From contig NC_061114.1 of the NCBI RefSeq assembly GCF_002878395.1, forward strand, positions 149,961,970 to 150,025,969: 64,000 bases of DNA, in the 5' to 3' direction. Positions 45,646 to 57,160 of this stretch are shown in pieces; position 1 is the stretch's first letter; each line of letters begins with the position of its first letter. A model generated the notes under the pieces. That model was not told where the DNA came from. It made no database searches and saw nothing but the letters and a program-made list of their open reading frames with translations. Both the position numbers and the translations under genes were made by a program. The stretch comes from Capsicum annuum (taxonomy: Eukaryota > Streptophyta > Magnoliopsida > Solanales > Solanaceae).

Positions 45646-46990
45646 AGAGGTAAAAAGGCTAACATGATCCTCAAAATAGACTTGGAGAAAGCCTTTGATA
45701 GGATAGAATGATGCTTCATTAGGAAAGCCCTCCATTTTTTCAAATTCCCTCCCAAACTAGATAACCTCATCATGTTTTGCATCTCTACTTCAAGCATCTC
45801 CATTATCATCAATGGAGGTAAAACTGAATTCTTCAATCCCTTCAGCGGCATTAGAAAAGGGGACACCATCTGTTCCTATATTTTTTATCATGTCCATGGA
45901 ACTCTTATCTAGAAGAATTGACCATAAGGTTGACCTCCTAAATTGGACCCCTATTACTATCAGCAACTATAGGCCCAAAATCTCCCATCTGTTTTTTGTT
46001 GATGACCTTACCCTATTTTCCAGAGTTGATGCAAAGAATTGTCAAACTACTATAAACACCCTTAATAACTTTAGTCATCACTCTGTAAAAAGAATCAATA
46101 CTTCCAAATATAAGGTCATCTTCTCTCATAATTATTTTACTGAGAATAGGGATCTTCTAGCCCAACTCCTCAAGATCAAAGACAAATTTGACTTTGGTAA
46201 ATATTTGGATTTTCCTATTTTTTAACAAAAATCCAAGAATAGGGACTTTCATTTCATTCTGGACTACCTTAGTGCCAAACATGGAGGCTGAAAAGCAAAA
46301 TTCCTTAATATTGCTACGAACCACACTATCCAAAGCCTCTCTTAACATTATCCCTAACCATATCATGCAATACATCTACATATCCAAGAAATTCAAAAAG
46401 CTTATTAATAGAACCCAAATAAACTTTATTAGGGACTCTACTAATGAGAAAATAAGGATGCATTTAATTTCCTAGGACACTGTCACCCTACCCAAAAAAA
46501 TTGGGGCTAGATATCAAAAAGGCCACTATAAAAAAGGACTCTATCATCATGAGCCTGGCCTGGAGATATATGAAAAAACCTTCAATATCTAGTCCAGAGT
46601 CCTGAAAACTCAGTTCAATAGGGATGGGATAAAATTCCCATCAAATGCTTTCAAGACCTAGAAAGGTATTTATAAGGGATGTCAGTCTTGCAATGCAACC
46701 TCTACCTGGAGTGCTAAGGATGGGGTAGGATGTTAATTTTTGAAAGGATAGATGGCTTTCTAACTTTCATGATTTGAGAAATATTATTCGGGGCCCCCTT
46801 ACCCACATTGAATAGGAGACCAAGCTTTCTCATATTTGATAACACGGTACCTGGCACTTTGAGACCCTGTACATAGACATCCCTCAAGACATCAGTCACT
46901 ATATCATCAATTCTTTCTTTCCATATACTAGAATCTAAAGTGATACCCCCATGTGAAGATTAAATAGAAATGGCTTCTTCTAAACCAGTA
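45646..46990 (+). pseudogene. LINE reverse transcriptase palm to C-terminus (remnant)
   Basis: RT continues after the second insertion: RGKKANMILKIDLEKAFDRI then a stop in place of Trp and CFIRKALHFFKFPP, SISIIINGGKTEFFNPFSGI, RKGDT. The catalytic box FVDDLTLFSRVDAKN lies in the frame 45812-46225; both aspartates are kept. Next come RTTLSKASLNIIPNHIMQYI, INRTQINFIRDSTNEKIRMH, LIS-stop-DTVTLPKKIG and MSLAWRYMKKPS, the usual L1 C-terminal order. Frames change at several places. After about 46750 only scattered similarity remains, and no poly-A tail was found before element C. Confidence 0.9.
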
Positions 46991-47017
46991 CAACCTACCA
47001 TTACTTAGCCTATAAGG

Positions 47018-47408
47018 GTTTAACACACCAAGTTTTCAAACTCTAAAAGTTCTGGAAGATTTGCCTAAGGGATTATCAAATACGAGGGGAAACGACTCTG
47101 GCAATGAACCATTTCCAAACATAATAAGTCATTATACAAAGTAGTTTCCATAGTAGTGAGGGGTAACAAATCTAGCATACCACTTGTTACAAATCCTAAC
47201 AAGTCATTAGGTGGATCTGTCATCACAACTGAAAGAAATATAGAAATTAAGTCCCTGATAATGACTTCTCCTACTGAATCATTATCAAACCTAATGAATT
47301 GTTAAGAGGGAAGTCATTGGCACAACAGTAAGGGCCCAAGGAGTAGAACCTCTAATAAAAACTCTAGGCCATAAATCATTACCTAACCTAATGAGTTGTT
47401 ACCTCAGT
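47018..47408 (+). repeat. Element C 5' LTR fragment
   Basis: Aligns with 49534-49945: both carry ccctaagggat/aaagggac style words, repeated AATGAGTCATTA-type words and the phrase gtagaacctct. Its start has decayed (gtttaacacaccaag against TGTAAAACCCCAAG). Homology ends just before RNase H. Confidence 0.83.
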
Positions 47409-47880
47409 CAGTCCAGGCTAGACATGGTTGTGTTGATGCAGTGGGGAATGGTTATAGTAGATGCCTCTAGGAAATTCAAGCCTCATAAGAACAACTACCC
47501 GACTCATGATCTTGAGTTGGCAATAATTATTTTTTTATTAAAGATTTTGAGGTATTATCTTTATGGGGTTTATGTTGATGTGTCCACTAATCACAAGAGC
47601 CTTCAGTATTGTTTTAGTCAAAAATATTTAAATTTTGGTTAGAGAAGGTGGCTAAAGTTTTTGAAGGATTATGAAATGTGTGTCTTGTATCACCCGGGTA
47701 AGGCCAATATTGTGTCCAACGCCCTTAGCAGTTTGTCTATGGGAAGTGTTTCTTATGTGGAGGATAAAAAGAAAGATTTAGTTTATGAGGTTTATCAGAT
47801 TTCTAGGTTGGGGGTTGGATTAGCTGATTCGGACGAAGGTAGTGTCTGGGTTCAGAATCTTCTTTGGTAGCGAAGTAAAG
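47409..47880 (+). pseudogene. Element C RNase H C-terminal part and linker
   Basis: Reads [40 protein letters not shown] and YYLYGVYVDVSTNHKSLQY, then after a TAG FLKDYEMCVLYHPGKANIVS and NALSSLSMG. The N-terminal RNase H strand carrying the first catalytic aspartate is missing because the deletion enters the domain. The linker continues with LGVGLADSDEGSVWVQ. Confidence 0.88.
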
Positions 47881-47989
47881 GAAAAACAAGATAGAGATCC
47901 TATTTGGTTAAGTTGAAGGGAGCAGTTTAGAATCAGAAGGTTGATTTTTTCTCCCAAAAATGAGATAATGTTCTTCGCTTCTAGGGCAG

Positions 47990-48730
47990 ATTATGTATTC
48001 TAGATGTGGATGGTTTGAGGCAGCAAACATTAGCGAAAGTTCATGATTCTCAGTATTCTATTCACCTAGGAGCCACTAAGATGTGCCATGATCTGCGAGA
48101 AGTCTATTGGTGGAATGGTATGAAGAGGGATATTTTGAAATTCATCGCGAAGTGTCAGAATTGCCAGCAGGTTAAGGTTGAGCACCAGAGACCCAGTGGT
48201 ATGCTTTAGGAATTTAGTATTCCTACTTGGATGTGGGAAGTGGTGAATATGGACTTTATCATTGGGTTACCTTCTACTCATCGATAGCCCAAATCTATTT
48301 TGGTTATCGTGGATCAAATGACTAAATCAACTTATTTCTTGTTGGTTAATACTTCAGATTCAACCAAAGATTATGTTAGACTATATCTTGGGGAGTTGGT
48401 AAAACTTCATAGAGTCCCTTTGACTATTATTTCAGACAGAGGTTCCCAGATCACCTCTCAGTTTTGGAAGACTTTCCAGAAAGGTCTCGATACCCAAGTT
48501 TACCTTAACACAATTTTTCACCTAAAAAATAGTCAGGCAGAGATGATCATTCAAACCTTAGAGGACATGTTGAGGGAATGCGTGATTGACTTTAAAGATA
48601 GTTGGGATGATCACTTTCCTTTGATTGAGTTTGCTTGTAATAATAGTTATCACTCCAGTATTCACATGGCCCCATTTAAGGCTCTCTATGGTAGGAGGTG
48701 TAGATCCCTCATTGGCTAGTTTGAGATAGG
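47990..48730 (+). pseudogene. Element C integrase (best preserved of the window)
   Basis: Frame 48006-48209 holds the zinc domain with all four ligands: H13, H20, C50 and C53. After TAG codons the core follows: the first aspartate in VVNMDFIIGLP (about 48244-48276), then frame 48300-48719 with ISDRGSQ (Asp 46) and NSQAEMIIQTLEDM (Glu 81), the DDE spacing of Ty3 integrases, and FKALYGRRCRS at the end. Only three in-frame stops separate the pieces (48208, 48286 and 48718) and no frameshift is apparent. The enzyme inserts element cDNA into the genome. Confidence 0.92.
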
Positions 48731-49320
48731 TGAAGCTACTTTAATAGGGCCATATGCAGTACATGAGGTGATGGAAAAAGTTTTGTTGATTATAGAAAGC
48801 CTAAAAATTGCTCAGAGTCATCAAAAATCTTATGCAGATGTGAGGAGGAAGAACCTTGAGTTCGATATTTGTGATTTTATCTACTTGAACATTTCACTCA
48901 TGAAACGGATAAAGAGATTTGGTAAGAAAGGAAAGATCAGTCCCTGTTATGTTTGCCCATATAGTATTTTAAGTCATTTTGATGAGGTAGCATATGAGTT
49001 GGAACTGTTTATAGATTTAGCATCAGTGCATCCAATCTTCCATGTCTCCTTATTGAATAAATGACTTCGTGACCCATCATCATTAGTAGTTTCTTTAGAA
49101 AGGGTTGGCATGGAAAATAGCCTCTCTTATGAGGAGATCCTAGTTGAGATCCTTGATTGTCATATTCGTAGGTTAGGGAATAAAGAGGTTGCTTCGGTAA
49201 AGATTCTTTGAAGAAATAAATCAGTTGAGGGAGCTACTTGGGAAGTAGAGACAGATATGCTATGCAATTACCCCCATTTTTTCTCTTCAAACCAAGTTCC
49301 AGCTTTAGGTAATAGTTTTT
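48731..49320 (+). pseudogene. Element C integrase C-terminus and chromodomain
   Basis: Frame 48768-49064 carries the GPY/F-like C-terminal module (KRFGKKGKISPCYVCPYSIL, ASVHPIFHVSLLNK). Beyond a TGA the chromodomain reads LSYEEILVEILDCHIRRLGN, EVASVKIL, stop, then GATWEVETDMLCNYPHFF at about 49230-49283. The aromatic residues of the fold survive in part. In chromoviruses it directs insertion to marked heterochromatin (family knowledge). Confidence 0.88.
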
Positions 49321-49518
49321 CTTAATTAATTATTTAATTTCTATCTTAGTCCATCCAGCTATTTCTATGTCATAGAATGCATTCATGAGTTTAGTTCAGT
49401 CCATGCATCAATTCCATATTCAGATATTAACTCATGGTTCAGCTCGTAAATATTTAGTGCAAAATTTTAGTTTTTCCTAGCCTCTCAGCTTAGTCATTTT
49501 CATTAGAGAATGAATAAT

Positions 49519-49533
49519 CCTAAAGGGATATAT
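49519..49533 (+). other. Polypurine tract of element C
   Basis: cctaaagggatatat directly precedes TGTAAAACCCC at 49534. Rather decayed, with TATAT next to the LTR. Confidence 0.7.
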
Positions 49534-51120
49534 TGTAAAACCCCAAGTTTTTGAGCTCTAGAAGTTTTGGAAGATTTTCCAAAGGGACTATCAACTACCA
49601 GTGACAATAACTCGGGCAATGACCTGTTGCCATACACAATGAGTCATTATTTAGAGTCATTACCACGATAGTGAGGGATCCCAAATTTCTGCTTAGTGGT
49701 GACAAGTCCAGCATATAACTCATTACCATTCCTAATGAGTCATTAAGTGGACCTATCGCCACAATAGAAATAAATTCAGAAATCAAGTCCCTAGCAATGA
49801 TTCCTCCTAACGACCCATTATCAGACCCAACAAGTTATTAGAAGGGAAGTCATTTTTGAAACAGTAAGGTCCTAAGGTGTAGAACCTCTGATATTGACTC
49901 TAAGCCATAACTTTTTACTTAACCTAACGAGTCATTACCTGAACCGTTACAACTGGTATCAACTTTTTCCTGCACATTTTAAAAAGGGCTATTTAGTCTT
50001 TTCCCATTCTTTTAAATCCTAATCCACGTTGTTCAAGCTTTTCCATGGATGGTATATAATCCTGAACTTCCCTAAATTCCCCATTAAGTCATAAGATCAA
50101 TTAAAATCAAGAAAAAGGGAGATTATTCTTCTCTAAATCCAAGTTAGGATTTATCAACTGTAAGTTCAAATTCAAGGATTTCTTCAAGGTTTCTACCTAT
50201 AGGTATGTGGGATTTTATCAATGGGTTCCTTCCATACATTGAGTCCCAATAACTTTTCCATCTTTAAGTTTAATTCCCCTCTAAGTATTGAGTTCTAGGT
50301 CAAATATGAGTTTACTTAGTCCCTTCAGTTTTTTCTTGTAATTAAGCTATGAGTATATATTTTTCCAATAGGAGTAGAATCCTATCATACTCAGAATCAA
50401 AAATTTCTTTTTTATTCATAAATTGTTGAGTTTGGCTTGAATTATTAAATTCCTTATTATGATACACTTTTGTTATTATTATGTTCAGTTTGCATTAGTC
50501 AAAGCTGGTGGATTAAGAACACCCGATACCTACAGACTCATGCATATATCAGTTTACATGTCTTTGAGAACTTCAGGTTATCTATAGTTGATACTTTCAA
50601 AATGATATCATAATGAGAAATTTAGTTTATGTTTCAGTGTCTTTCTGTTGGGAGTAGTACTTAGCACCGTGTAAATGCAGGGATGATGGCTCACCTGTTA
50701 GTTAGGCTGAGACAGTTAGTAGAAGTCTCTAAGTTCCAGAACTGTTACACCACCATAGGTTATAAGGGGCCACTCGTAAGTTGAGGCATGACCCTCTGGT
50801 CCTTTAGGACCTCAGTTTAGTAGATCCACACCAGCTAGTGTTAGTACCCTTGGCAAGGTATTATAACCCTTCCAACTGGGGCTACAGGTTGGACCTAAAT
50901 ATCCTCAGACTGGTGTATGTCAATTATTGTTAGCTCCCATAATCCTCAGTTCATGTTTTAATTTATGTTCGATTCAGGTTTGTTTGATCGAGTATTCAGT
51001 TGTTCAGTTATCCAATTTTATCCAGTATATGTTTATACTTGGTCTTGCATTCAGTTTACATATCCATGCATGTAATGACTCAAATTTTGATGAATTATAT
51101 GAAATGTGTATTTCTATGTG
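49534..51120 (+). repeat. Element C 3' LTR (3' end truncated)
   Basis: Starts TGTAAAACCCC. Includes a block of AATGAGTCATTA-type palindromic words (49600-49945) and a TATA box GGTATATAATCC at about 50051. No CA terminus or target duplication is seen. The sequence passes into a different LTR near 51120. Confidence 0.78.
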
Positions 51121-53650
51121 ATTTGACCCTTTTACCCTTCCTTGTGGTTGTATTATGGTATTTTTAGCATGTGGGGATGATTGTCTTGGTTCATGATGCA
51201 TTTTGGTGTGTTTTATGAGATATTGTGGTTCTTGGTGACTTTAAGAGCTTTAAAATTGACTTCAGTCAACCTCTTTTGATTTGTGCATTGGATGACAAAA
51301 TAAATTTTGCCAGTAGATCCAGAACATTGATTTTAGGGTGGTAACATGATTGGAGTGATTTTATGGCCTTTAAATCTCATTTCAACCCTCAGTTTGAAAG
51401 TTGTGATTTTAGATTCCAGGGGTCAACTTTGTAAACACTACATTTTTTTGAAAATCTGAACGTTTGTATTCACATGATTTCGAGTGAATCTCGAGGGGTC
51501 CACAGAGACTTAGAATTTCACCAAGTCCCCAGCCGCTACACCATACAGTTGGTGCACCTACGATGATGATGCTAGTATCATGATCATGATTGGGCGTGCA
51601 AGCTAAGTACCTTTATCATGGCACCAAGTCTACGATTGGGATAGTCTCTTCAGCAAGGTACCACAATCGCGACACCTGCGATTGCAATGCCTGGATATAT
51701 AAATACACATGTTTCATTATTTTCCACCATTTTTGAGACTTGTAGCTTAGGGTTTTATTATTTTGAGGAACTTTCTCCACTTTTAAGCTTGGGTAAGCTC
51801 CATCACACCTATTTCAATTAATTCCTTCAATATTTTTCAACTATTTCTTATTTTAAACTTGGATTAAAGTATGGAATTTGGGGATTTTAGCCCGTAAGGC
51901 CTAAAAATTATATTTCTCCAATTTAAACATCAATTTTAAACCCTTTTCACTTGGTTAAGTTTTGAATCTAATTATCACTTTTCTCTTAATTTCATCTTCT
52001 AAACAACTTCAATTCTTGATTTTTAAATGGATTTTGGGGATTTTTACCCACTAAAGCTTGAAAATGATTTTTCTTTAATTTGAAACTCGTTTTTAACTTA
52101 TTTTCACTTGGATTTTAAATATAGACTCCTAAAAATATGGAAAACACATTTTTGAAATAAAATTATAATTTTGCCCTTTTATTTCAAAAAAATATTTTAG
52201 GGGTCCATTTTGACCCCCACTTGAAACTAAGCAAAATGGGTATCATTGGCTTTCTTTTGATGCATAGATTCTATATTTTTGTGTCTTGGTTGATTATAGG
52301 TCTGTTTGTGAAGAGTAAGATTATGGATTAAAGGGATGCAGATCGGCTTTCGGGGTAGGTTATGGCTTAACTTTTTTCAGACTAGGCTAGATAACTAATT
52401 TTGATACAAAAGCATGTTAGAACCCTTGGGAGTTGCACGACACAATGAGGGACCAGGTCCCCCAAAGTTAATCTCACGAAAAAACATAGTAAAGAACTAA
52501 TGAAGTGTTGGAAAACTAAAGGCTTTGTAGGAAATAATCAACACAAGGATTTAACGTGGAAACCCCCTTGCTTAAGAAAGGAAAAACCACTGTTTGCCCA
52601 CACAAGCACCAAACAAATCCACTATCATCAACCTTTCATTACAGACGCAATTTCAGCCTAACTCTAGGATCCTCCTGCTTGTAGTAACTTTATTAATAGC
52701 CTATCTTAACAACTCTACCAAGAACCCTCTACACTGATTAACTCTAATAAATGTTTGGACTTAGGCAAATCTACCTAAGAACACACTCAATCAAAAAGAA
52801 AAATTCATTACTCTTATAGACTGAGTAATTCATTTACAATTCAGGATTTACTCAAGAACACTCACCACTTTAGTATATAGATTAAGCTAAGAACATAAGC
52901 TATGCTTGAGCATTGTTGTAAGCTGGGTTCTTGCCTCTTTTCTCTCTCTTAAGATCTCTAAAATATTTGCATAAAATCATTTGCTGAAGAAGCATCTTTT
53001 TCCTTTTAAAGATGAGTGATGATTAGGGCAAAATATCATTGGATCAAGTGTCCTATTCAGTATAAGCAACAGTTGCAAGTTTGTTACAAAAGAGGACAAA
53101 ACTACAAAGACATGCGTGCCAGCTGTACTTACCATAAACATCTAGGGACCTAGACCCTTACAGTTAGCTGCTCATAATCAACACTACATATAGAAGATTT
53201 TGATAGCCTATATGCATGAAAATAATCGTATCTTGTTTGTTGAAAAGCCTATTATTCTAAAAATTGTGTATTGTGATATGTTCATACTCTATGGCATATG
53301 AATTGTGTCGGTTTTCATAGATGGTTGGAAATATTGAATGGATATTTGGCTCACTTGGCTAGTATAATGGTTGGATATGAAAATACCTATTGTGGTTGGT
53401 TGTGAGAATTACTGAGCACATTTTCTTTACTGCTTCCCCCAATCATCATGCATCATTATTTATTTTGTACAGTTGCTTTAATATTCCACCAGTCATCATG
53501 CACCATTATTCTTTTAGTGGATTTGCATACTTCACCCTATTATTATGCCTTCATTCATTCATCTACAATTCAACACATTATATGGTACCTAGTCCCTACA
53601 CATTACACATACCACATTTGGTCCCTACCTACCTAAAATCAGTATTTCCT
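51121..53650 (+). repeat. Gypsy LTR-like segment X, interrupted by a copia LTR
   Basis: No coding. It has a palindromic GC-richer block (51520-51690, words such as accacaatcgcgacacctgc) followed by a TATA box TATATAAATA at 51695 and an untranslated-leader-like sequence: the arrangement of a plus-strand gypsy LTR. The copia LTR at 52415-53162 lies inside it. Part of X (53163-53407) recurs at 61304-61550. Neither terminus was identified. Confidence 0.6.
52415..53162 (-). repeat. Copia (SIRE-like) LTR, left copy, probably solo
   Basis: Homologous to 60638-61303, sharing phrases such as gggaccaggtccc / gggaccaagtccc and aaaggctttgtaggaaataa. The right end is CTTACA followed by GTTAG. The left end reads TGTTAGAACCC, which may be GTTAG of the target plus an LTR start that lost a few bases. 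No polypurine tract or coding sequence adjoins it. Confidence 0.8.
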
Positions 53651-54449
53651 CTTTTGGCATCATTGAAAATAAATAACAGTAAACCAAGAGTAAAATAATC
53701 ACCAATTAGTTAACTCATCGCTACAGGGGCAACACTAACATAAGGAACATTTTTAAGGCAGAAGCAGATAAAGATCACATAACCAAGAACTCATCCATTT
53801 TCAATGGATTTTGTATCATTGCAATGCAATAATTACATTTCATGTTCCATAGCAAAAGCCATAGAGGTTGGAGAAAAAATATGGAGGAGTTGGGGATAAG
53901 GTTTGGAGAAGTCATCTTAGGATAGTGTAACAATTAAAGATTAGAAGCCTCATTTGTTAGAATTGTAACCTTCATCTTGAGTTCATTATTTTCCACTCCT
54001 TAGTTCTGCAAAAACCCTTGGACCTCTTTTGAAAATTTCTGGCTTTACACCAGTAATCACCCAATTTCTATATTTTCTAGCATTTGTTATTTTATTTTCT
54101 TCTTTTATAAGACCTACTAGTTTTATCACCAGTCTTTCTCATCTTCTTGGGATCATTTCCCTCAGAACTGTGGTACCTTGTAATAGGATTTCCAGATTTC
54201 ACTTTGAAGACTTATGTTTTTAGGTTGTCATTTTGTTCCTTGAACCATTAAAACTTCCTTTCACACTATCAAAGGGGTAATATGTTTTTAAGATAAATCT
54301 TTATTGGCAAAGGTAAGTAAAGAAAAGGGTTTGTCTTTAGATAATTAGGATAGTTGAGTTAGGCGGGGTCTATGGAGTTAATGCAAAGATGAATTTGATT
54401 TCAATTTTGCATAAGAAAATTTTGCTAACATAGAAAGAGAAAGGATATG
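53651..54449. other. Unassigned segment between X and a solo LTR
   Basis: No recognisable domain on either strand. By position it could be the 3' part of the minus-strand copia element (SIRE elements carry an extra ORF there), but I cannot support that from sequence. A lysine/arginine-rich minus-strand stretch lies near 54090-54230. Confidence 0.35.
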
Positions 54450-56855
54450 TGTAACGCCCCAAAATATCATCCCGAAGCGTCATACGATGCTTAAGGCAAC
54501 AAGTATCCCCAAGATAACCCTTTGAGCCTATTACTACATATAATAACTTATTTTAAGATGAAATAAACAAAACACTAGTACTGTCATATCAAATGATAGG
54601 GAAAATGAAGAAAATACTTGGTCCAAACGACCACAATACTAGAAATCTCAACATACTAACAATCTGATAACTAGACTGACAAGCCTCTACTACTCCATGA
54701 CTAGAGAGCCATTGGGATAGGCCCCCAACTGACTCAAACTGAACTGAAAGCAATAATATATCTACTAAAATACTGAAATGTCTGAAGATAGGTCCTCGAA
54801 CCATGAGGACTCACCACTGTGGAGATGTAGACAAAGGTACTCAAAAATCACTAACGAGGCTGGGATCGAACCTACATTATAAGGAAATGTAGCACATAGA
54901 CGTATATGTGGATCAACACTTAGGAATGTACTGAGTATATGAGGGTGTATGCATTTAAATAACCATTATCATTACTCTTTATAAAATCATGCATGCATAT
55001 ACGAATGACTCACATGACTTGAATAAATCTGAAATATAATTCTCATGAATCGTGAATAGTGAAACATGAAATACAAATCTTATGTCATTATACTTAACTT
55101 TAAAATCTCCACTCTCCTCTTATTCTCAATACTTGACGGCCAAAGGAAATTTAAACAATACTTTCAAACTCCTACTTTTATCTCATTGAGAGTAAAACTT
55201 CTTTAAAACTCAAGAACTCAGAACTTTTATGAACTTTCAACACTTGGGAACTCTAGAACTCTTTTAGACTTAGGACACTTAGAACTCGGGATTATATAAC
55301 TTTGGAAACGCGGGAGTTTCTTCTAACTGACATAAACCATGTTAGTTACATGGAGTCCAACATCTTATCCTCCTAAGGAAGAAGCCTCACATTGGGGAGA
55401 GGCGTCATACTCTTTTCAGGGAGTATAACCTCAACTCATGATCACTATCTTGGCCTCGGTCCCATAAATCTTAGTCCTATGGTGGCATGTAGTTCTAGGG
55501 TATAAGACCTCAAAATCTTACCCAACTCAATGGTAAATAATACTCCCATACTCAGCTCAGAACTCTTAGGAAATCCACCTCAAATAACTAAAGGGTCTAT
55601 ACTGAAGACCAAAATGTGTTACTATTCATTTAAATAGAAAATCATTGTGGATTCCAACTCTATTAGGACCAAAAAGGTCAAATATTTCTCAATAATCTCA
55701 AAGTACTTAAATCATAGGTGCTTATAGCACAGAAGTTCATAAAATTGCTATTCTCAAGTAGGGCTTAGTGGCCCATAGTTCAATCTCAAGTTAAGAATCA
55801 TCAAAATGCTTACTAGAGATCATAAGGATTCATAAATCATATAAAATCTGGAATTTCAGCATTATGCATTAAAATCTCAACATACTCATGTATCTAAATT
55901 TCTAAAACATGGAAATTATCATAATATCAAGAAAAACAACAAAGGGTACAAAACCATACTTCAATTTTCATAAGAAAACATGTGAAACCATATATTCTTG
56001 TAATTTAAAACAATTTCTGGGCACAAGGACAAAAGGAGTGCCCTTGTTCAAACCCCGAATACCTTGAATTAGAAGCTTTGGATGAACTCTCACTTTTGGG
56101 ACTCTATTCGTACTCTTGAATGAGGGTTCTTGAAACCCTGGACTTGGGAACCATAAATCTTGACTCAATTTAGAAAATCTATGGTGGATTCTTGAGATTC
56201 TTGGAAGAGGTTTTGGATACTTAGGGTTTTTGTTGAGAAAAACTTCATAGAATGCTTGTAAATGAGTTTAATTTAGTGTTTGTATGGTTTAAGAGGCTTG
56301 GAAAAAGTCCAAAGTGCCCTTTTTAACTTCTGTACGAAGTTGGAAAAAATTGAACTCGGAACTCAATTTTATGGGCCACCGTGACGCGCCATTATCACGG
56401 TAGCTCACTGGAAATTGACAAATGAGAATCTGGGAGTCACCACAATGTGAATCAATCTTGTTGTCCCACTGGTTGGCACCTGGAACTTCAGCGTGATACG
56501 TCACAATCACGCTAGGCCACTGGAAATTAACTATTGGAAAATTGGGGTCCTTCGCGATGTGCCACTATCTCGGAGTTCCACTGGAATTTGAAAATTGTTA
56601 AATAGACTCTCTCCGTAATGTGTCAAGCACTAAAATGATGTTGTTTTATGATTAGGACTTAAATTAGCCATAACTTCTTGCCCGGGCATCAGATTTGGGT
56701 GAATCTTATATCGATGGAAAGCTTATCAAATTTCTCATGTGATGAAAAGTAGAAATTAGGGAAATTCTATATGGTTAAAATGATACTCACTTAGGAAGTC
56801 ACTTTTTAACCTTTTTGAGGAGAAATTCAGCTTAAGAAAAATTTGGGGTATTATA
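54450..56855 (-). mobile_element. Solo LTR of the LARD/TGTAACGCCCC family
   Basis: TGTAACGCCCC at 54450 and ggggtattata at 56855 (TACA decayed to TATA). Flanks ATATG (54445-54449) and ATATC (56856-56860) agree in 4 of 5 bases. The left end shares the CCCCAAGATAACCCTT block with 26510. 56707-56726 is a diverged copy of the conserved 20-mer. No internal region. A faint polypurine-like stretch after 56856 could instead mean the internal region was deleted. Confidence 0.82.
56370..56610. repeat. U3 block of palindromic words in the solo LTR
   Basis: Three loose repeats of about 85 bp ending in cactggaaattgac, cactggaaattaac and cactggaatttgaa. Each is preceded by a word that pairs with itself, such as gtgacgcgccattatcacgg and gcgtgatacgtcacaatcac. 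Confidence 0.78.
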
Positions 56856-56871
56856 ATATCTCCTTTTCTAA

Positions 56872-57160
56872 TAGAATAAGAAGAAAAATATGCATATTTA
56901 TGATACTAGCCTGAGATATGGGACTAGGTCCCTCTCTTTCTTTGAGTAATTTCTCAAATTTATGCATACTTCATCTATTTTCTTCCAAAGTTGTTCCCAT
57001 TGGTGTATACCTATAAAGGTATGATACTGAGTTAGACTAACAAAGACATACTTTACCAAGGATACCTATTTTTTTATCATTGCCAATTTTGTGGAGAACA
57101 ATTGATTCACATGGTAGGTTAGGTCATTTTGATTAGTCTTAAATTCAATCTGTTCTTCAC
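56872..57160 (-). other. Copia sequence downstream of RNase H
   Basis: Minus strand after the RNase H end shows no further domain. It is the interval between pol and the solo LTR. Confidence 0.5.

Larger units (their letters stand above)
47018..51120 (+). mobile_element. Element C: chromovirus-type gypsy element with large internal deletion
   Basis: A 5' LTR fragment (47018-47408) is fused to RNase H (47414), followed by linker, integrase, chromodomain, polypurine tract (49519-49533) and 3' LTR (49534 to about 51120). The rest of the 5' LTR, primer site, gag, protease and RT are missing in one deletion of several kilobases. Domain order and chromodomain indicate a chromovirus. Confidence 0.88.

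Noticed and set aside
53163..53407. Extension of the copia LTR to ~1 kb including this stretch
   Set aside because: The TGTAGG/CCTACA inverted termini and GTTAG repeat place the LTR end before it, and it reads as a continuation of segment X. Kept as an open question in the findings.
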